From: Holosporales bacterium
GTDB taxonomy: Bacteria > Pseudomonadota > Alphaproteobacteria > BNTO01
Reading direction: 5' to 3'
NCBI GenBank assembly: GCA_031257795.1
Contig: JAIRNW010000055.1
Coordinates: 1-41,363, forward strand
Length of the DNA stretch: 41,363 nucleotides
In this document: piece after piece, positions 7,718 to 15,509 of the stretch
Numbering within the stretch: position 1 is the first letter of the stretch
Layout of the letters: every line of letters begins with the position of its first letter
Program-made: the position numbers and the translations under genes
Notes under the pieces: generated by a model
Databases searched by the model: none
Seen by the model: the letters and a program-made list of their open reading frames with translations, nothing else
What the model was told of the DNA's origin: nothing

Positions 7718-8854
7718 CTACTGAGAGGCTAACGGCATAAGCGCAAAATAGACCCCGTCGATCCCAACCGGCCTGACAGAAACCGCCGTATCCGGATTGG
7801 TCAACAAAATCTCCATCTCGCTGCTGGCGATGTGCTGAGCCACGTCAAGCAGGTATTTCGCATCAAAGCTCAGGTTCATCTCGCTTCCGTCATCGTAATC
7901 AACATCTATGTCCTCTGCTGCCGAACCAGCAGCGCTCCCAACTGCAGAGCAGCGGAGCAAGTTTCTCGACACGCTCACTTTAATAACGCGCGACTTCTCG
8001 CTGATAACCGTTCCAACCCTGTCGATCAACTCGGCAAAAGCTTTCGCCGCCACGACAATCCTCTTGTCATGCTTGATATTCAAAACCGCGCTGTATTCCG
8101 GAAAAGACCCATCAATCAGGCGGGAACCAATAGTGATCCGGCTTTTCTCGAACCTCGCCGCAAGCTCGATGCGCGTGTCAGAAACCGAGAGAGAAACCGG
8201 CTCAATCGCCTCGTCAAGCAGCCTAGAAAATTCGCCAATCGTCTTCTTGCTCACTATAATCGATGACATCTCAGCTGCGCCGTCCGGCCCGTCAACCTCC
8301 ACACTAGCCAAGCGATGGCGGTCAGTCGCAACGGCTCGAAGCTTTCCAACTGTCGCGTCGTACGAAAAATTTATTCCATTTAGCGCGTATCTCATCTCAT
8401 CATTCGACGTGGCAAAGCGCACCGTTTCTATCATGTTTTTCAAAACTAAAGCCGGCAAAACAAAGGAGCAGCTAAAAGTGCTACCATCCTGCAAAATCAA
8501 AGGGAACTCGTCCGACGAAATGCACGGAATTTCAAATTTCGAGCGCCCAGAAGACAGAATAACCTGCGCGAGGTCATTGTTGAAAGCGATGTTGACGGTA
8601 GAGTTTGGCTTCAGTTTCCGCAATATTTCGTAGGTTAAGACTGTGGGAACGCATATGCTCCCCTCTTGCACAATATCAGCAGCAATGGTTTCCGAGAGAG
8701 CCATATCCATGTCGGTTGAAACCAGTGTGACAACTCCATCCTTCGCCCGCAGCAGAGTGTGGCCTAGGATCAACAAGGTGGTCTTCCTTTCTATCACGCC
8801 CTGACTATGCACAAAGGCCCTGAAAAGAGTATCGCGATTAACCTGTACGTGCAT
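7718..8854 (-). CDS. dnaN: DNA polymerase III beta subunit (sliding clamp)
   Basis: Ring-forming processivity clamp of the replicative polymerase. 378 residues from the ATG at 8854. The preceding ATG at 8857 is only one base from the strong AGGAGG, while 8854 is four bases away and begins MHVQVNRDTLFRAF, aligning with the family start. Three clamp domains are recognisable, with TLPI-type segment TLLILGHTLLRA, STDMDMALS, EFPLI, the middle domain LNGINFSYDA and AVATDRHRLA, and the C-terminal GVYFALMPLAS in the place of the usual Y-VMPM. Upstream lies repeat-filled DNA rather than dnaA or recF. It is followed on the same strand by murC after a repeat spacer. Confidence 0.96.
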   Translation of the reverse strand: MHVQVNRDTLFRAFVHSQGVIERKTTLLILGHTLLRAKDGVVTLVSTDMDMALSETIAADIVQEGSICVPTVLTYEILRKLKPNSTVNIAFNNDLAQVILSSGRSKFEIPCISSDEFPLILQDGSTFSCSFVLPALVLKNMIETVRFATSNDEMRYALNGINFSYDATVGKLRAVATDRHRLASVEVDGPDGAAEMSSIIVSKKTIGEFSRLLDEAIEPVSLSVSDTRIELAARFEKSRITIGSRLIDGSFPEYSAVLNIKHDKRIVVAAKAFAELIDRVGTVISEKSRVIKVSVSRNLLRCSAVGSAAGSAAEDIDVDYDDGSEMNLSFDAKYLLDVAQHIASSEMEILLTNPDTAVSVRPVGIDGVYFALMPLASQ

Positions 8855-8938
8855 CATTCCTCCTGTCTTCGTTCATAGTTTCCGCACTTCGTAACACGTC
8901 GTATGTCTATCAAAAGGGATTGTACTATATTTTTCATT

Positions 8939-8990
8939 ATACCCAGTCACAAAAAGTTTGACGCTTCCTAGCCACTGAAAAAATGCGGGA
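8939..8990. repeat. Type C arm fragment
   Basis: TACCCAGTCACAAAAAGTTTG is the standard outer arm of type C. A second piece, CTAGCCACTGAAAAAATGCGGG, follows at once. No full element remains. It sits in the 500-bp gene-free stretch 8855-9362, upstream of dnaN on one strand and ftsA on the other, which also holds repeat H copy 2. Confidence 0.65.
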
Positions 8991-9058
8991 ACACTGCTCA
9001 ACACCATACATGCCTCAGCTGCAAAATTATTCATCTGGGCGTATGAAGTACATAATAA

Positions 9059-9133
9059 GTTAACAGCGCTGTCTTAATAAATCGCACCGAATAAAAGCGG
9101 AAGAATAAACCAGAGATTTTTGGAATCGTGGGG
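9059..9133. repeat. Dispersed 75-bp repeat H, copy 2
   Basis: Near-identical to 943-1018, from GTTAACAGCGCTGTC to ATCGTGGGG, in the same orientation. The surrounding sequences of the two copies are unrelated, so this is a dispersed and not a tandem repeat. Confidence 0.75.
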
Positions 9134-9362
9134 CATTGAGAAAACACTGTACTTGAATTTTACTGACGCGCTACAAGCATTGTCATGAAGACGCAAATTC
9201 TCACACCGCAGGAATTGGCTATCCAAAGCCACAAAAAGATTCATGAGTGCGTCGCTATTTTTGTTGTAATGCTCAGTAAACTTCAGCTATACCCGATCAG
9301 TGGTTGTTGAGTCGTTGTGGCCAAGGCGGTCAGTTCTCTGTGTCCTTGGGGAGAGGGAGGTT

Positions 9363-10832
9363 GTGCCTAATAGAACCTACGGGTTGTTAGCCGGACTAGA
9401 TATTGGCACGGAAAAGATTTGTTGCGCGATCGGCGGGTTGTCATACGAGCTGCCGGGTGATTCCGCGGTTAGTGCGGCGGACGGCGACCCATCGGTGGAA
9501 TACGACGCTTACGCGGAACAGCAAGTAACTCACTGGGTCATCGATCCATCGCTTCCCTTAAACAGCGCGCAAGCAGCTCCTCTACTCTTCGACGAATATT
9601 CAGCCTCCGATTCTTCCGCATACGCGCCCTTGCAAAGAGAAAGTATCCAAGACACAGCGCAAACTCAAAACTCTTCCCCATGGAAAATAGAGCTGCTCGG
9701 CTTCGGGCAACACGCCTCCTGCGGCGTTGGGCCCAATGGGATCACTAATATTGATCTGCTCGAAGGGGCTGTGTTAAGCGCGGTGTATGCTGCAGAAGAA
9801 ACGGCAAAAAAGAACATTAAGGATGTGTACATTAATGTTCCGGTAAATTTAATCAAAACATACAAGGTGCAGACCAGCATTTCGCTATCCGGGCAAAACC
9901 CCGTTCAAACCGCGCACATGCGTAAATTATTCAGCCTTTCCAAGAGCCTCCAAGTTCCGCCATCGCAGCATATCATCCACATTTGGCCGCTATCGTACAA
10001 GCTGGACGACATGGATCACATAGCGGACCCCGTTGGAATGATCGGAAAGGATCTGTCTGCCCTATGCTACATCGTTACCGCCCCGAAATCGTACATCACT
10101 AACGTTACGCGTTGCGTTGGCAAGTGCAATCTTGACGTCGCCGGTTTTGTGGCTGATGTGTATGCGGACGGCTTGGCCTGCTTGGCGGACGATGAGGCGG
10201 AGCTCGGGGCCACTCTTGTGAATATCGGCGGCAAAGTAACACAGATCGCGTGCTTTTCGCACGGGAATTTGGTCTGGATGGATTCGGCGGCGATTGGCGG
10301 CTTTCACATTACGTCTGATCTGGCCCGCATTTTGTCCACCACGATTCCGCAGGCGGAAAGGATGAAAACGCTGTATGGGGGGCTTTTGGAGTCGTCCAAG
10401 AAGTCTTTTGAGCAAGTTCCCTTTTCGCAAATCGCCAACAAAAATTCGCCGTCAATTGAATATGTTCCAAGGAGCCTTGTTTTGGACGTAATAAAGGCGC
10501 GCTTGGATGATATTTTCGATTGGATAATCGCTGTGACGAGGAAAATTCCCGCGAACATCGACAAAGCAGTTTTGCAGAAAGTTGTTTTCACTGGTGGATC
10601 TTGCGGTTTTCACGGACTCACTGAATTTGCCGAGCAAAGACTTGGTGTGAATGTACGAGTCTCTCCGCAAAATGGCATTTTGGGCGTTGATCGCATACTA
10701 AATTCAACGGCGATCTCGACTTGCTCTGGGCTTTTGCATTATGCGGCGAGCGAGTATATAGGAGAGAAAAATGACAAGAAGCCACTGAATTTTTGGCAGA
10801 AGATGTCGTTGTGGTTGAATGAGCATCTCTAG
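9363..10832 (+). CDS. ftsA: Cell division protein FtsA
   Basis: Actin-like protein that tethers FtsZ to the membrane. 489 residues from the GTG at 9363, preceded by GGGAGAGGGAGG. The frame is open to a GTG at 9300, but the family begins just before GLLAGLDIGTEKI. The N-terminal phosphate loop is GLDIGTEK, and later motifs include LEGAVLSAVYAAEE (1C domain region), ATLVNIGGKVTQIACF (phosphate 2) and VVFTGGSCGFHGL (adenosine motif). The C-terminal NFWQKMSLWLNEHL is the expected amphipathic membrane helix. Residues about 27-106 are an extra acidic, Ser/Ala-rich segment not usual in FtsA. It is not obviously repeat-derived. ftsQ and ftsZ, normal neighbours, are missing here. rnhB follows on the same strand. 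Confidence 0.92.
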   Translation: MPNRTYGLLAGLDIGTEKICCAIGGLSYELPGDSAVSAADGDPSVEYDAYAEQQVTHWVIDPSLPLNSAQAAPLLFDEYSASDSSAYAPLQRESIQDTAQTQNSSPWKIELLGFGQHASCGVGPNGITNIDLLEGAVLSAVYAAEETAKKNIKDVYINVPVNLIKTYKVQTSISLSGQNPVQTAHMRKLFSLSKSLQVPPSQHIIHIWPLSYKLDDMDHIADPVGMIGKDLSALCYIVTAPKSYITNVTRCVGKCNLDVAGFVADVYADGLACLADDEAELGATLVNIGGKVTQIACFSHGNLVWMDSAAIGGFHITSDLARILSTTIPQAERMKTLYGGLLESSKKSFEQVPFSQIANKNSPSIEYVPRSLVLDVIKARLDDIFDWIIAVTRKIPANIDKAVLQKVVFTGGSCGFHGLTEFAEQRLGVNVRVSPQNGILGVDRILNSTAISTCSGLLHYAASEYIGEKNDKKPLNFWQKMSLWLNEHL

Positions 10833-10867
10833 TGCGGGGAATGGTGCGCAGTCACGACTTTATTCGA

Positions 10868-10883
10868 CGAAGAAAAGACCAAT
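10868..10883. repeat. Type B inner fragment
   Basis: CGAAGAAAAGACCAAT is the same as the inner part of the type B half element at 19018-19033. It lies in the gap between ftsA and the preferred rnhB start, which suggests the 5' part of the longer rnhB frame is repeat-derived and untranslated. Confidence 0.45.
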
Positions 10884-10941
10884 CAGCGTTCTGTTGTTTA
10901 GTGGGGAGAGTACAGGTAGAGAAGACCACAGGGAACACAAG

Positions 10942-11607
10942 GTGAAAACATTTCCATCGTTTGAATACGAGCAGAGATTTGCCTCGCAAATTGTTGTGGG
11001 GATAGATGAGGCCGGGCGCGGGCCGTGGGCTGGGCCGGTTGTTGCTGCGGCGGTGATTGTGCTAGATAAGGAGGCTTTTCTAAATTTGTTTTCTGAAATC
11101 AATGATTCGAAAAAGCTCTCTGGCGTGAGGCGAAAATATTTTTTCGATAAGTTAACTGAGGCAGATTGCGTTCTGCAGTGCACGGGAAGCGCGACGGTTG
11201 AGGAGATTGATTCGCTTAATATTTTAAACGCAACTTTGCTTGCGATGCGCAGGGCTTATTTAGGTCTATGTGAAAGCGCAGCAAAAACAGAATTACCCCA
11301 AATCACCGGAAAAAGCATAATATTGGTCGATGGGAATAAGGCAATTGACGCCGGAGTGCCGTGCTATCCTATAATAAAGGGAGATAGCAAAAGTTATAGT
11401 ATCGCTTCTGCCTCAATTATTGCTAAAGTTTCGCGAGATGGGGTTATGAGCGAACTTGCAAAGGATTCCCCGCAATATCACTGGGAAAAGAACGCGGGCT
11501 ACGGAACTAAGGAGCATCAAGAGGCGATTGCGAAGTACGGAATTACCGTGCATCACAGAAAAAGCTACGCCCCTATTGCAAAGTTGTTGAGGCAAGCCGC
11601 TTTTTAA
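10942..11607 (+). CDS. rnhB: Ribonuclease HII
   Basis: Cuts RNA in RNA-DNA hybrids and removes misincorporated ribonucleotides. 221 residues from the GTG at 10942, with AGGGA seven bases upstream. A frame opening at 10819 overlaps the ftsA stop but its extra 41 codons contain a type B repeat fragment and do not resemble the family. The catalytic motif GIDEAGRGPWAGPVVAAAV carries D22 and E23. NDSKKLSGVRR, ILVDGNK, IIKGDSKSYSIASASIIAKVSRD and the terminal GYGTKEHQEAIAKYG with HHRKSYAPI are all standard. The length is normal. The end runs directly into a type C repeat, which may act as terminator. Confidence 0.94.
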   Translation: MKTFPSFEYEQRFASQIVVGIDEAGRGPWAGPVVAAAVIVLDKEAFLNLFSEINDSKKLSGVRRKYFFDKLTEADCVLQCTGSATVEEIDSLNILNATLLAMRRAYLGLCESAAKTELPQITGKSIILVDGNKAIDAGVPCYPIIKGDSKSYSIASASIIAKVSRDGVMSELAKDSPQYHWEKNAGYGTKEHQEAIAKYGITVHHRKSYAPIAKLLRQAAF

Positions 11608-11610
11608 ATA

Positions 11611-11723
11611 TAGCCGGCCACCGAAAGTTTGTTGGCCAGTCGATCCGGTTCGGCAGGAGCAGTACGTTGAGTACAGCTCTGCGGCTCCGTGTCTCCTGGC
11701 CACAGTTCAATTGTAATTGGCTA
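11611..11723. repeat. Type C element after rnhB
   Basis: 113 bp between TAGCCGGCCACCGAAAGTTT and CAATTGTAATTGGCTA, with the core GAGCAGTACGTTGAGTACAG. The ends pair as TAGCC/GGCTA. It is flanked by TATA-like sequence on both sides. It starts within 4 bp of the rnhB stop and could form the transcript end. Confidence 0.8.
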
Positions 11724-11772
11724 TATTGCCTTTTTGCAGCTATAACGATACACTGGTGTAGTTAGGTGTTTC

Positions 11773-11843
11773 GGCCGAGTGGCAGAATGGCTATGCAGAA
11801 GACTGCAAATCTTTGTATGTCGGTTCAATTCCGGCCTCGGCCT
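11773..11843 (+). tRNA. tRNA-Cys (GCA)
   Basis: 71 bases. The acceptor stem GGCCGAG pairs with CTCGGCC (11836-11842) and the discriminator base is T. The anticodon loop CTGCAAA has GCA at 11805-11807, and the T arm reads CGGTTCAATTCCGG. The 3' CCA is not encoded. It lies 8 bp before recR, so the two may share a transcript. cysS is 3.7 kb downstream. Confidence 0.95.
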
Positions 11844-11851
11844 CGTGACTT

Positions 11852-12553
11852 ATGGACATCACATTACGTAACGCCATAAAAACGCTAGCGAAGTTACCTG
11901 GACTTGGTCCACGCTCATCGCAACGTGCCATCTTGTTCGCTATAAAAGACGACTTTTTGTTGTTAGATTTGCTGATAAGCGACCTGCAGTGCGTCCGCAA
12001 TTCCCTAAAGAAATGCCGGATTTGCGGGAATTTCGGTACAAGTGATATTTGCGATATTTGCGGAGACAGCAAACGAGACGCACACCTGCTCTGCGTGGTT
12101 GAGAGCGTCGCCGATTTGTGGGCGATAGAGCGCTCGCAAATTTACCGCGGACGCTATCATGTTTTGGACGGCGTGTTGTCGGCAATCGAGGGAGTCGGGC
12201 CAGCTCAGCTCAATATGCAATCGTTACTACGCAGGTTCGACGACACACAACACCAGCGAGGAGCTGGAGACGCCGCGGAAGGCGGCGGGACGGCTATCTC
12301 AGAGGTTGTGATCGCTCTGAATGCAACGATCGACGGGCAAACAACGTTGCATTATGTGGTAAATTTGCTCAAAGATAAGAAGCTCAAGATTTCGTCTTTG
12401 GCTCACGGCATCCCAATTGGAGGAGAGCTGAATTATCTGGATGAGGGGACATTGTCCACGGCATTTTTGGATAGGCACGACGTACAACAGTTTAATGGCT
12501 CCGCTCACGATATTCCGGACCACGCGTATCAGTTGGTTCGTCGCTCGGCCTGA
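11852..12553 (+). CDS. recR: Recombination protein RecR
   Basis: Works with RecO/RecF to load RecA on gapped DNA. 233 residues, longer than the usual about 200. The helix-hairpin-helix LAKLPGLGPRSSQR is at 12-24, the zinc finger cysteines are C55, C58, C67 and C70, and the Toprim domain begins LLCVVESVADLWAIER, with YHVLDGVLSAIEGVGP. The C-terminal signature is ISSLAHGIPIGGELNYLDEGTLSTA. Two extras are seen: a Gly-rich acidic insert at about 128-148 inside the Toprim domain, and about 25 residues after LSTAFLDR that are not part of the family. The last bases read TTGGTTCGTCG, a motif of the type C repeats, so the tail could be repeat-derived. dnaX and the ybaB-type gene, frequent neighbours, are absent. 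Confidence 0.92.
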   Translation: MDITLRNAIKTLAKLPGLGPRSSQRAILFAIKDDFLLLDLLISDLQCVRNSLKKCRICGNFGTSDICDICGDSKRDAHLLCVVESVADLWAIERSQIYRGRYHVLDGVLSAIEGVGPAQLNMQSLLRRFDDTQHQRGAGDAAEGGGTAISEVVIALNATIDGQTTLHYVVNLLKDKKLKISSLAHGIPIGGELNYLDEGTLSTAFLDRHDVQQFNGSAHDIPDHAYQLVRRSA

Positions 12554-12582
12554 GCGGGACATCATAATTTTACAAGAGGAAT

Positions 12583-14337
12583 ATGACAAAACGTTACTTA
12601 GTTACCAGCGCGCTTCCGTACATAAACGGCATCAAGCATCTCGGGAACCTCATAGGCTCCATTCTCCCCGCGGACGTGTATGCCCGCTTTCTGCGGCAAT
12701 GCGGAAAGGAAGTTCTGCACATCTGCGGAACGGACGAGCACGGAACTCCCGCAGAAATCGCCGCGCAAGAGGCCAACCTTCCCGTACCGCAATATTGCGA
12801 GGAAATGCACAAGACGCAAAAGGAAATTTACGAAAAATTTGACATATCTTTCGACTTTTTCGGCCGCACGTCGTCCCGCTCTAACCATATTCTAACAACC
12901 CAGATATTCAAGGAATTGTACAAAAATGGCTACATAAGCGAGCAGGAAATTTCCCAATATTACTCAGAGGCCGACAAACGCTTCCTCCCAGACAGGTACG
13001 TTGAAGGGACGTGCCCACACTGCGGCTACCAAAAAGCTCGCGGCGACCAGTGCGATGGCTGCAGCGCTTTGTTGAACCCGGAGGACCTGAAGGACCCTTA
13101 TTCCGCAATAAGCGGCTCGCACGATGTGGAGCTCAGGCGGGTTAAGCACTTTTTCTTAGATATGCCTAAGTTAGAGCCGCTGGTGACGAAGTGGATTGAG
13201 CAGCAGAAGGAGTGGTCTGACGTTGTGCGTGGGGTTGCCAGGAAATGGATTAGCGAAGGGCTGCAGCAGCGTTGTATTACGCGCAATTTAAAATGGGGAA
13301 TTAAGGTCCCCAACGATCTTCCGGCGCTACACGCAATTTCGCAAATAGATCCTTCCAACGAAGAGGACGCAGAAGACAAAGTCTTTTACGTGTGGTTTGA
13401 CGCCCCGAACGGCTACATCAGCATCACACAGGATTGGGCTATAAACTCCGGCGATCAGGAAGCCTGGAAGAAATGGTGGCAACCAGACAACGAGAATGAT
13501 GTGTTTTATGTGGAGTTTATGGCAAAGGACAACGTCCCTTTCCACACAGTTTTCTGGCCCTCCATTTTGTTCGGGCTTGACACGGACTTCAAAAAAGTCG
13601 ACGACATCAAGGGCTTCCACTGGCTCACGTACGAGCACGGGAAATTCTCAACAAGCCAGCAGCGCGGCGTGTTTACCGATACGGCCTTGGAATTGTATCC
13701 AGCCGATTACTGGCGCTATTTCTTGCTGGCTAATTGCCCGGAGGGGGCTGATTCGGATTTTTCTTTCGCTTTGTTTGCTTCTGTTGTTAACAAAGACTTG
13801 GCGGATATCTTGGGGAATTTTGCGTCGAGGGTTGTGGCGCTGCAAAAGAAGTATTTTGGGTTGGTTGTGCAATCTGAATTAACAGACGCAACTATAGACC
13901 GGGAGCTTGAGGCAAAAGCCACGAAGATAGCGCAAAATATTGCTTGTTTGCTTTCTGAAAGGAAGTTCAGGGCGGCCACGACTGGACTGCGGTCTTTGTG
14001 GGTGTTGGGGAATGAGTATATAACCCAGAAAAGCCCGTGGTTTGTGCTTCCTGAGGACTTGGAGCAAGGCGGGGTGATATTGACGCATTGTCTGCATTTG
14101 CTTAGAACATTCGCCGTAGCGAACCTTCCTTTTATTCCGTCGACGGCGCGGAAAATTGTGCAGTTGCTGAATGACGAGGAAAGCGCGGTCAGCTCAACAA
14201 AAATTGATGAGAGCGTGAACTTTAAGTATTTCAAAAAAGGACACGCCGTGAGGGAAGTTGGGATCTTGTTTGAGAAGATCGACGAAAAGACTGTGCAGGC
14301 GCTGACGGCGAGGTTTAATGGTGGGAGCAATACCTAA
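12583..14337 (+). CDS. metG: Methionyl-tRNA synthetase
   Basis: Charges tRNA-Met. 584 residues, starting at an ATG with AGAGGA upstream, 29 bp after recR. The class I HIGH motif is H19-L-G-N22, the zinc-binding knuckle has C144, C147, C157 and C160, and the KMSKS equivalent is KFSTS at 354-358. FYVWFDAPNGYIS and WPSILFG are typical. It lacks the C-terminal tRNA-binding (Trbp111-like) domain, as many alphaproteobacterial enzymes do. The coding end is followed without a gap by a recombinase remnant in the same frame after the stop, so the last few residues (GGSNT) may have been altered at the joint. Confidence 0.95.
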   Translation: MTKRYLVTSALPYINGIKHLGNLIGSILPADVYARFLRQCGKEVLHICGTDEHGTPAEIAAQEANLPVPQYCEEMHKTQKEIYEKFDISFDFFGRTSSRSNHILTTQIFKELYKNGYISEQEISQYYSEADKRFLPDRYVEGTCPHCGYQKARGDQCDGCSALLNPEDLKDPYSAISGSHDVELRRVKHFFLDMPKLEPLVTKWIEQQKEWSDVVRGVARKWISEGLQQRCITRNLKWGIKVPNDLPALHAISQIDPSNEEDAEDKVFYVWFDAPNGYISITQDWAINSGDQEAWKKWWQPDNENDVFYVEFMAKDNVPFHTVFWPSILFGLDTDFKKVDDIKGFHWLTYEHGKFSTSQQRGVFTDTALELYPADYWRYFLLANCPEGADSDFSFALFASVVNKDLADILGNFASRVVALQKKYFGLVVQSELTDATIDRELEAKATKIAQNIACLLSERKFRAATTGLRSLWVLGNEYITQKSPWFVLPEDLEQGGVILTHCLHLLRTFAVANLPFIPSTARKIVQLLNDEESAVSSTKIDESVNFKYFKKGHAVREVGILFEKIDEKTVQALTARFNGGSNT

Positions 14338-14865
14338 CTTTCTTTCAAAAAGCTGGAACACATCGACAAAGCTTGGGAGTTTTTGGCGCCAAGTGAGCAA
14401 TGCAAGGTTATGCAGGACTTTGTGCATACGGTTTGGCTGAGCAGGCAAGGTGTGACGATTGAGTTTGCTGCAGCGCCCAACGAAACCAACCACGTCGTAA
14501 CAATAGATGGGAGTTTTTACAACAGAAAGAATCAATCGCAGGTGTTTGTGAAGCGCGAAGGACCGAATGAACCGAAAGATCCTGTGATATTGAAGGCGCT
14601 GGTATTTGCTGAAATTTGGCAAGGGCAGCTTGACGCTGGGAAATTTCGAACGCATGAAGAAATTGCCCAAGCCTACAACGTCGACAAAGAATATGTGCAG
14701 CGCGGATTGTTTTTGGCGATGCTATCTCCTCAAATAAAATCCGCGATAATCCGCGGAAAACTTCATCCGCAATGGCGCCTACAAGATTTTAAGCGCAAAC
14801 GCCCATCGCCAGATTGGCGCAAGCAAAAATCTGTGTTTTTATTTGAGGACGCAATCATAAAATGA
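14338..14865 (+). pseudogene. C-terminal remnant of a large serine recombinase
   Basis: The frame following the metG stop reads LDKAW-type sequence HIDKAWEFLAPSEQCKVMQDFVHTVWL, then DPVILKALVFAEIWQGQL, EIAQAYNVDKEYVQRGL, MLSPQIKSAI and WRLQDFKRKRPSPDWRKQ. This is the C-terminal pattern of large recombinases common in alphaproteobacteria (xxAW-LFPAEQ..., then ALARA-W---L-SG, a helix-turn-helix-like segment, L-LAP-I--AI). The catalytic N-terminal resolvase domain and the middle recombinase domain are gone. A TTG at 14383 could start a 160-residue product, but there is no ribosome binding site. The end coincides with a repeat arm (14848-14864). The assignment is from pattern memory and fairly strong. 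Confidence 0.7.
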
Positions 14866-14968
14866 ATTACCAGCAGGAGCCTCGAAGCACAGGCGCCGAG
14901 CTGTACTAAACGTACTGTTCAAGCCGAGCATCGAAGCGACGAACTGGGAAACATTTTATGATTGCGTC
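14848..14968. repeat. Palindromic element E1 (17-bp perfect arms)
   Basis: The arms GACGCAATCATAAAATG (14848-14864) and CATTTTATGATTGCGTC (14952-14968) are perfect inverted repeats. The first arm includes the 3' end of the recombinase remnant. The core reads AGGAGCCTCGAAGCACAGGC, then GAGCTGTACTAAACGTACTG and GAGCATCGAAGCGACGAACT, the same core as in type C elements, but the arms are unrelated to type C. Confidence 0.85.
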
Positions 14969-15040
14969 TTGTAGGTCACGGGTTCCACCCAAACCTTGGT
15001 TCATTGCGAGTCTCCGGGCACAGGTGGGGAAAATATCGGT

Positions 15041-15177
15041 CAAAATAGTCTCCAACTCAAGGCTAACCAAGGCATACACGGTTTTGAACGGAGACCATTT
15101 TTAACCTACTGGTGTGGAGAATATTAGTCTCCGTTTTCGGAAAAATTGGGCATCAGTAGGTTGCGGAGACTATTTTG
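15041..15177. repeat. Palindromic element F
   Basis: 13-bp perfect inverted arms CAAAATAGTCTCC (15041-15053) and GGAGACTATTTTG (15165-15177), with a second inner pair AACCTACTG / CAGTAGGTT. TCTCC or GGAGA occurs several more times nearby (14999, 15097, 15128). There is no coding sequence. Its core is not related to the A/B/C/E core. Confidence 0.7.
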
Positions 15178-15187
15178 CTGATTTTTA

Positions 15188-15388
15188 GTTACTACTCAGC
15201 TATCCACCAACCCCCTAAAAGCCTTGATATTGCTGGCTAACAGTCGCATCCAACGCTTCGATAATTGCTAAAAATGGCCAATTTCTTCGCCTATTCCCCT
15301 CCTTTTTTGCGATGCACAAAAAATGTGAGTCATCATTAACTAGCAATATCAAGGCTTTGGGTTGGCTGACGGATAGGTGAGTAGTAAC
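15188..15388. repeat. MITE-like element G, 201 bp with about 50-bp inverted arms
   Basis: Begins GTTACTACTCAGCTATCC and ends with the inverse, GGATAGGTGAGTAGTAAC. The pairing continues through CCAACCC and AAGCCTTGATATTGCT to about 50 bp on each side with a few mismatches. The 100-bp centre has no open reading frame. It lies at once beside element F and 120 bp before cysS. This is the structure of a non-autonomous transposon. The parent element is not in the window. Confidence 0.8.
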
Positions 15389-15509
15389 AAAAAGTGATCA
15401 TATTTTGTTGCTTTTTTTATGCGTAGGCCCTGTGGCCATGAACTCGGTATAGACGCTGTGCGAACAAATTTGCTAGCCTGGCTCGTAGGTTTTTTGCGTT
15501 TGGAGTCAG

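Noticed and set aside
9185..9313. A 42-codon plus-strand frame before ftsA
   Set aside because: No ribosome binding site, no similarity, and it overlaps repeat-rich DNA and the open 5' part of the ftsA frame.
10819..10941. An N-terminal extension of RNase HII overlapping ftsA
   Set aside because: It contains a type B repeat fragment and is not part of the family. The GTG at 10942 with its own ribosome binding site is better.
12230..12300. RecR internal insert as another palindromic element
   Set aside because: The segment is Gly-rich and lacks both type C arms. Only short chance matches (GTTCGACGAC) were seen.
14975..15000. GGTCACGGGTTCCACCC, resembling a tRNA T arm, as a possible attachment site
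   Set aside because: The loop is too short for a T loop, no acceptor or anticodon stem can be drawn, and there is no matching partner sequence in the window.
15189..15388. Element G as a replication origin or dif-like site
   Set aside because: No DnaA boxes or XerC/D-type site were visible, and the structure is that of a MITE.
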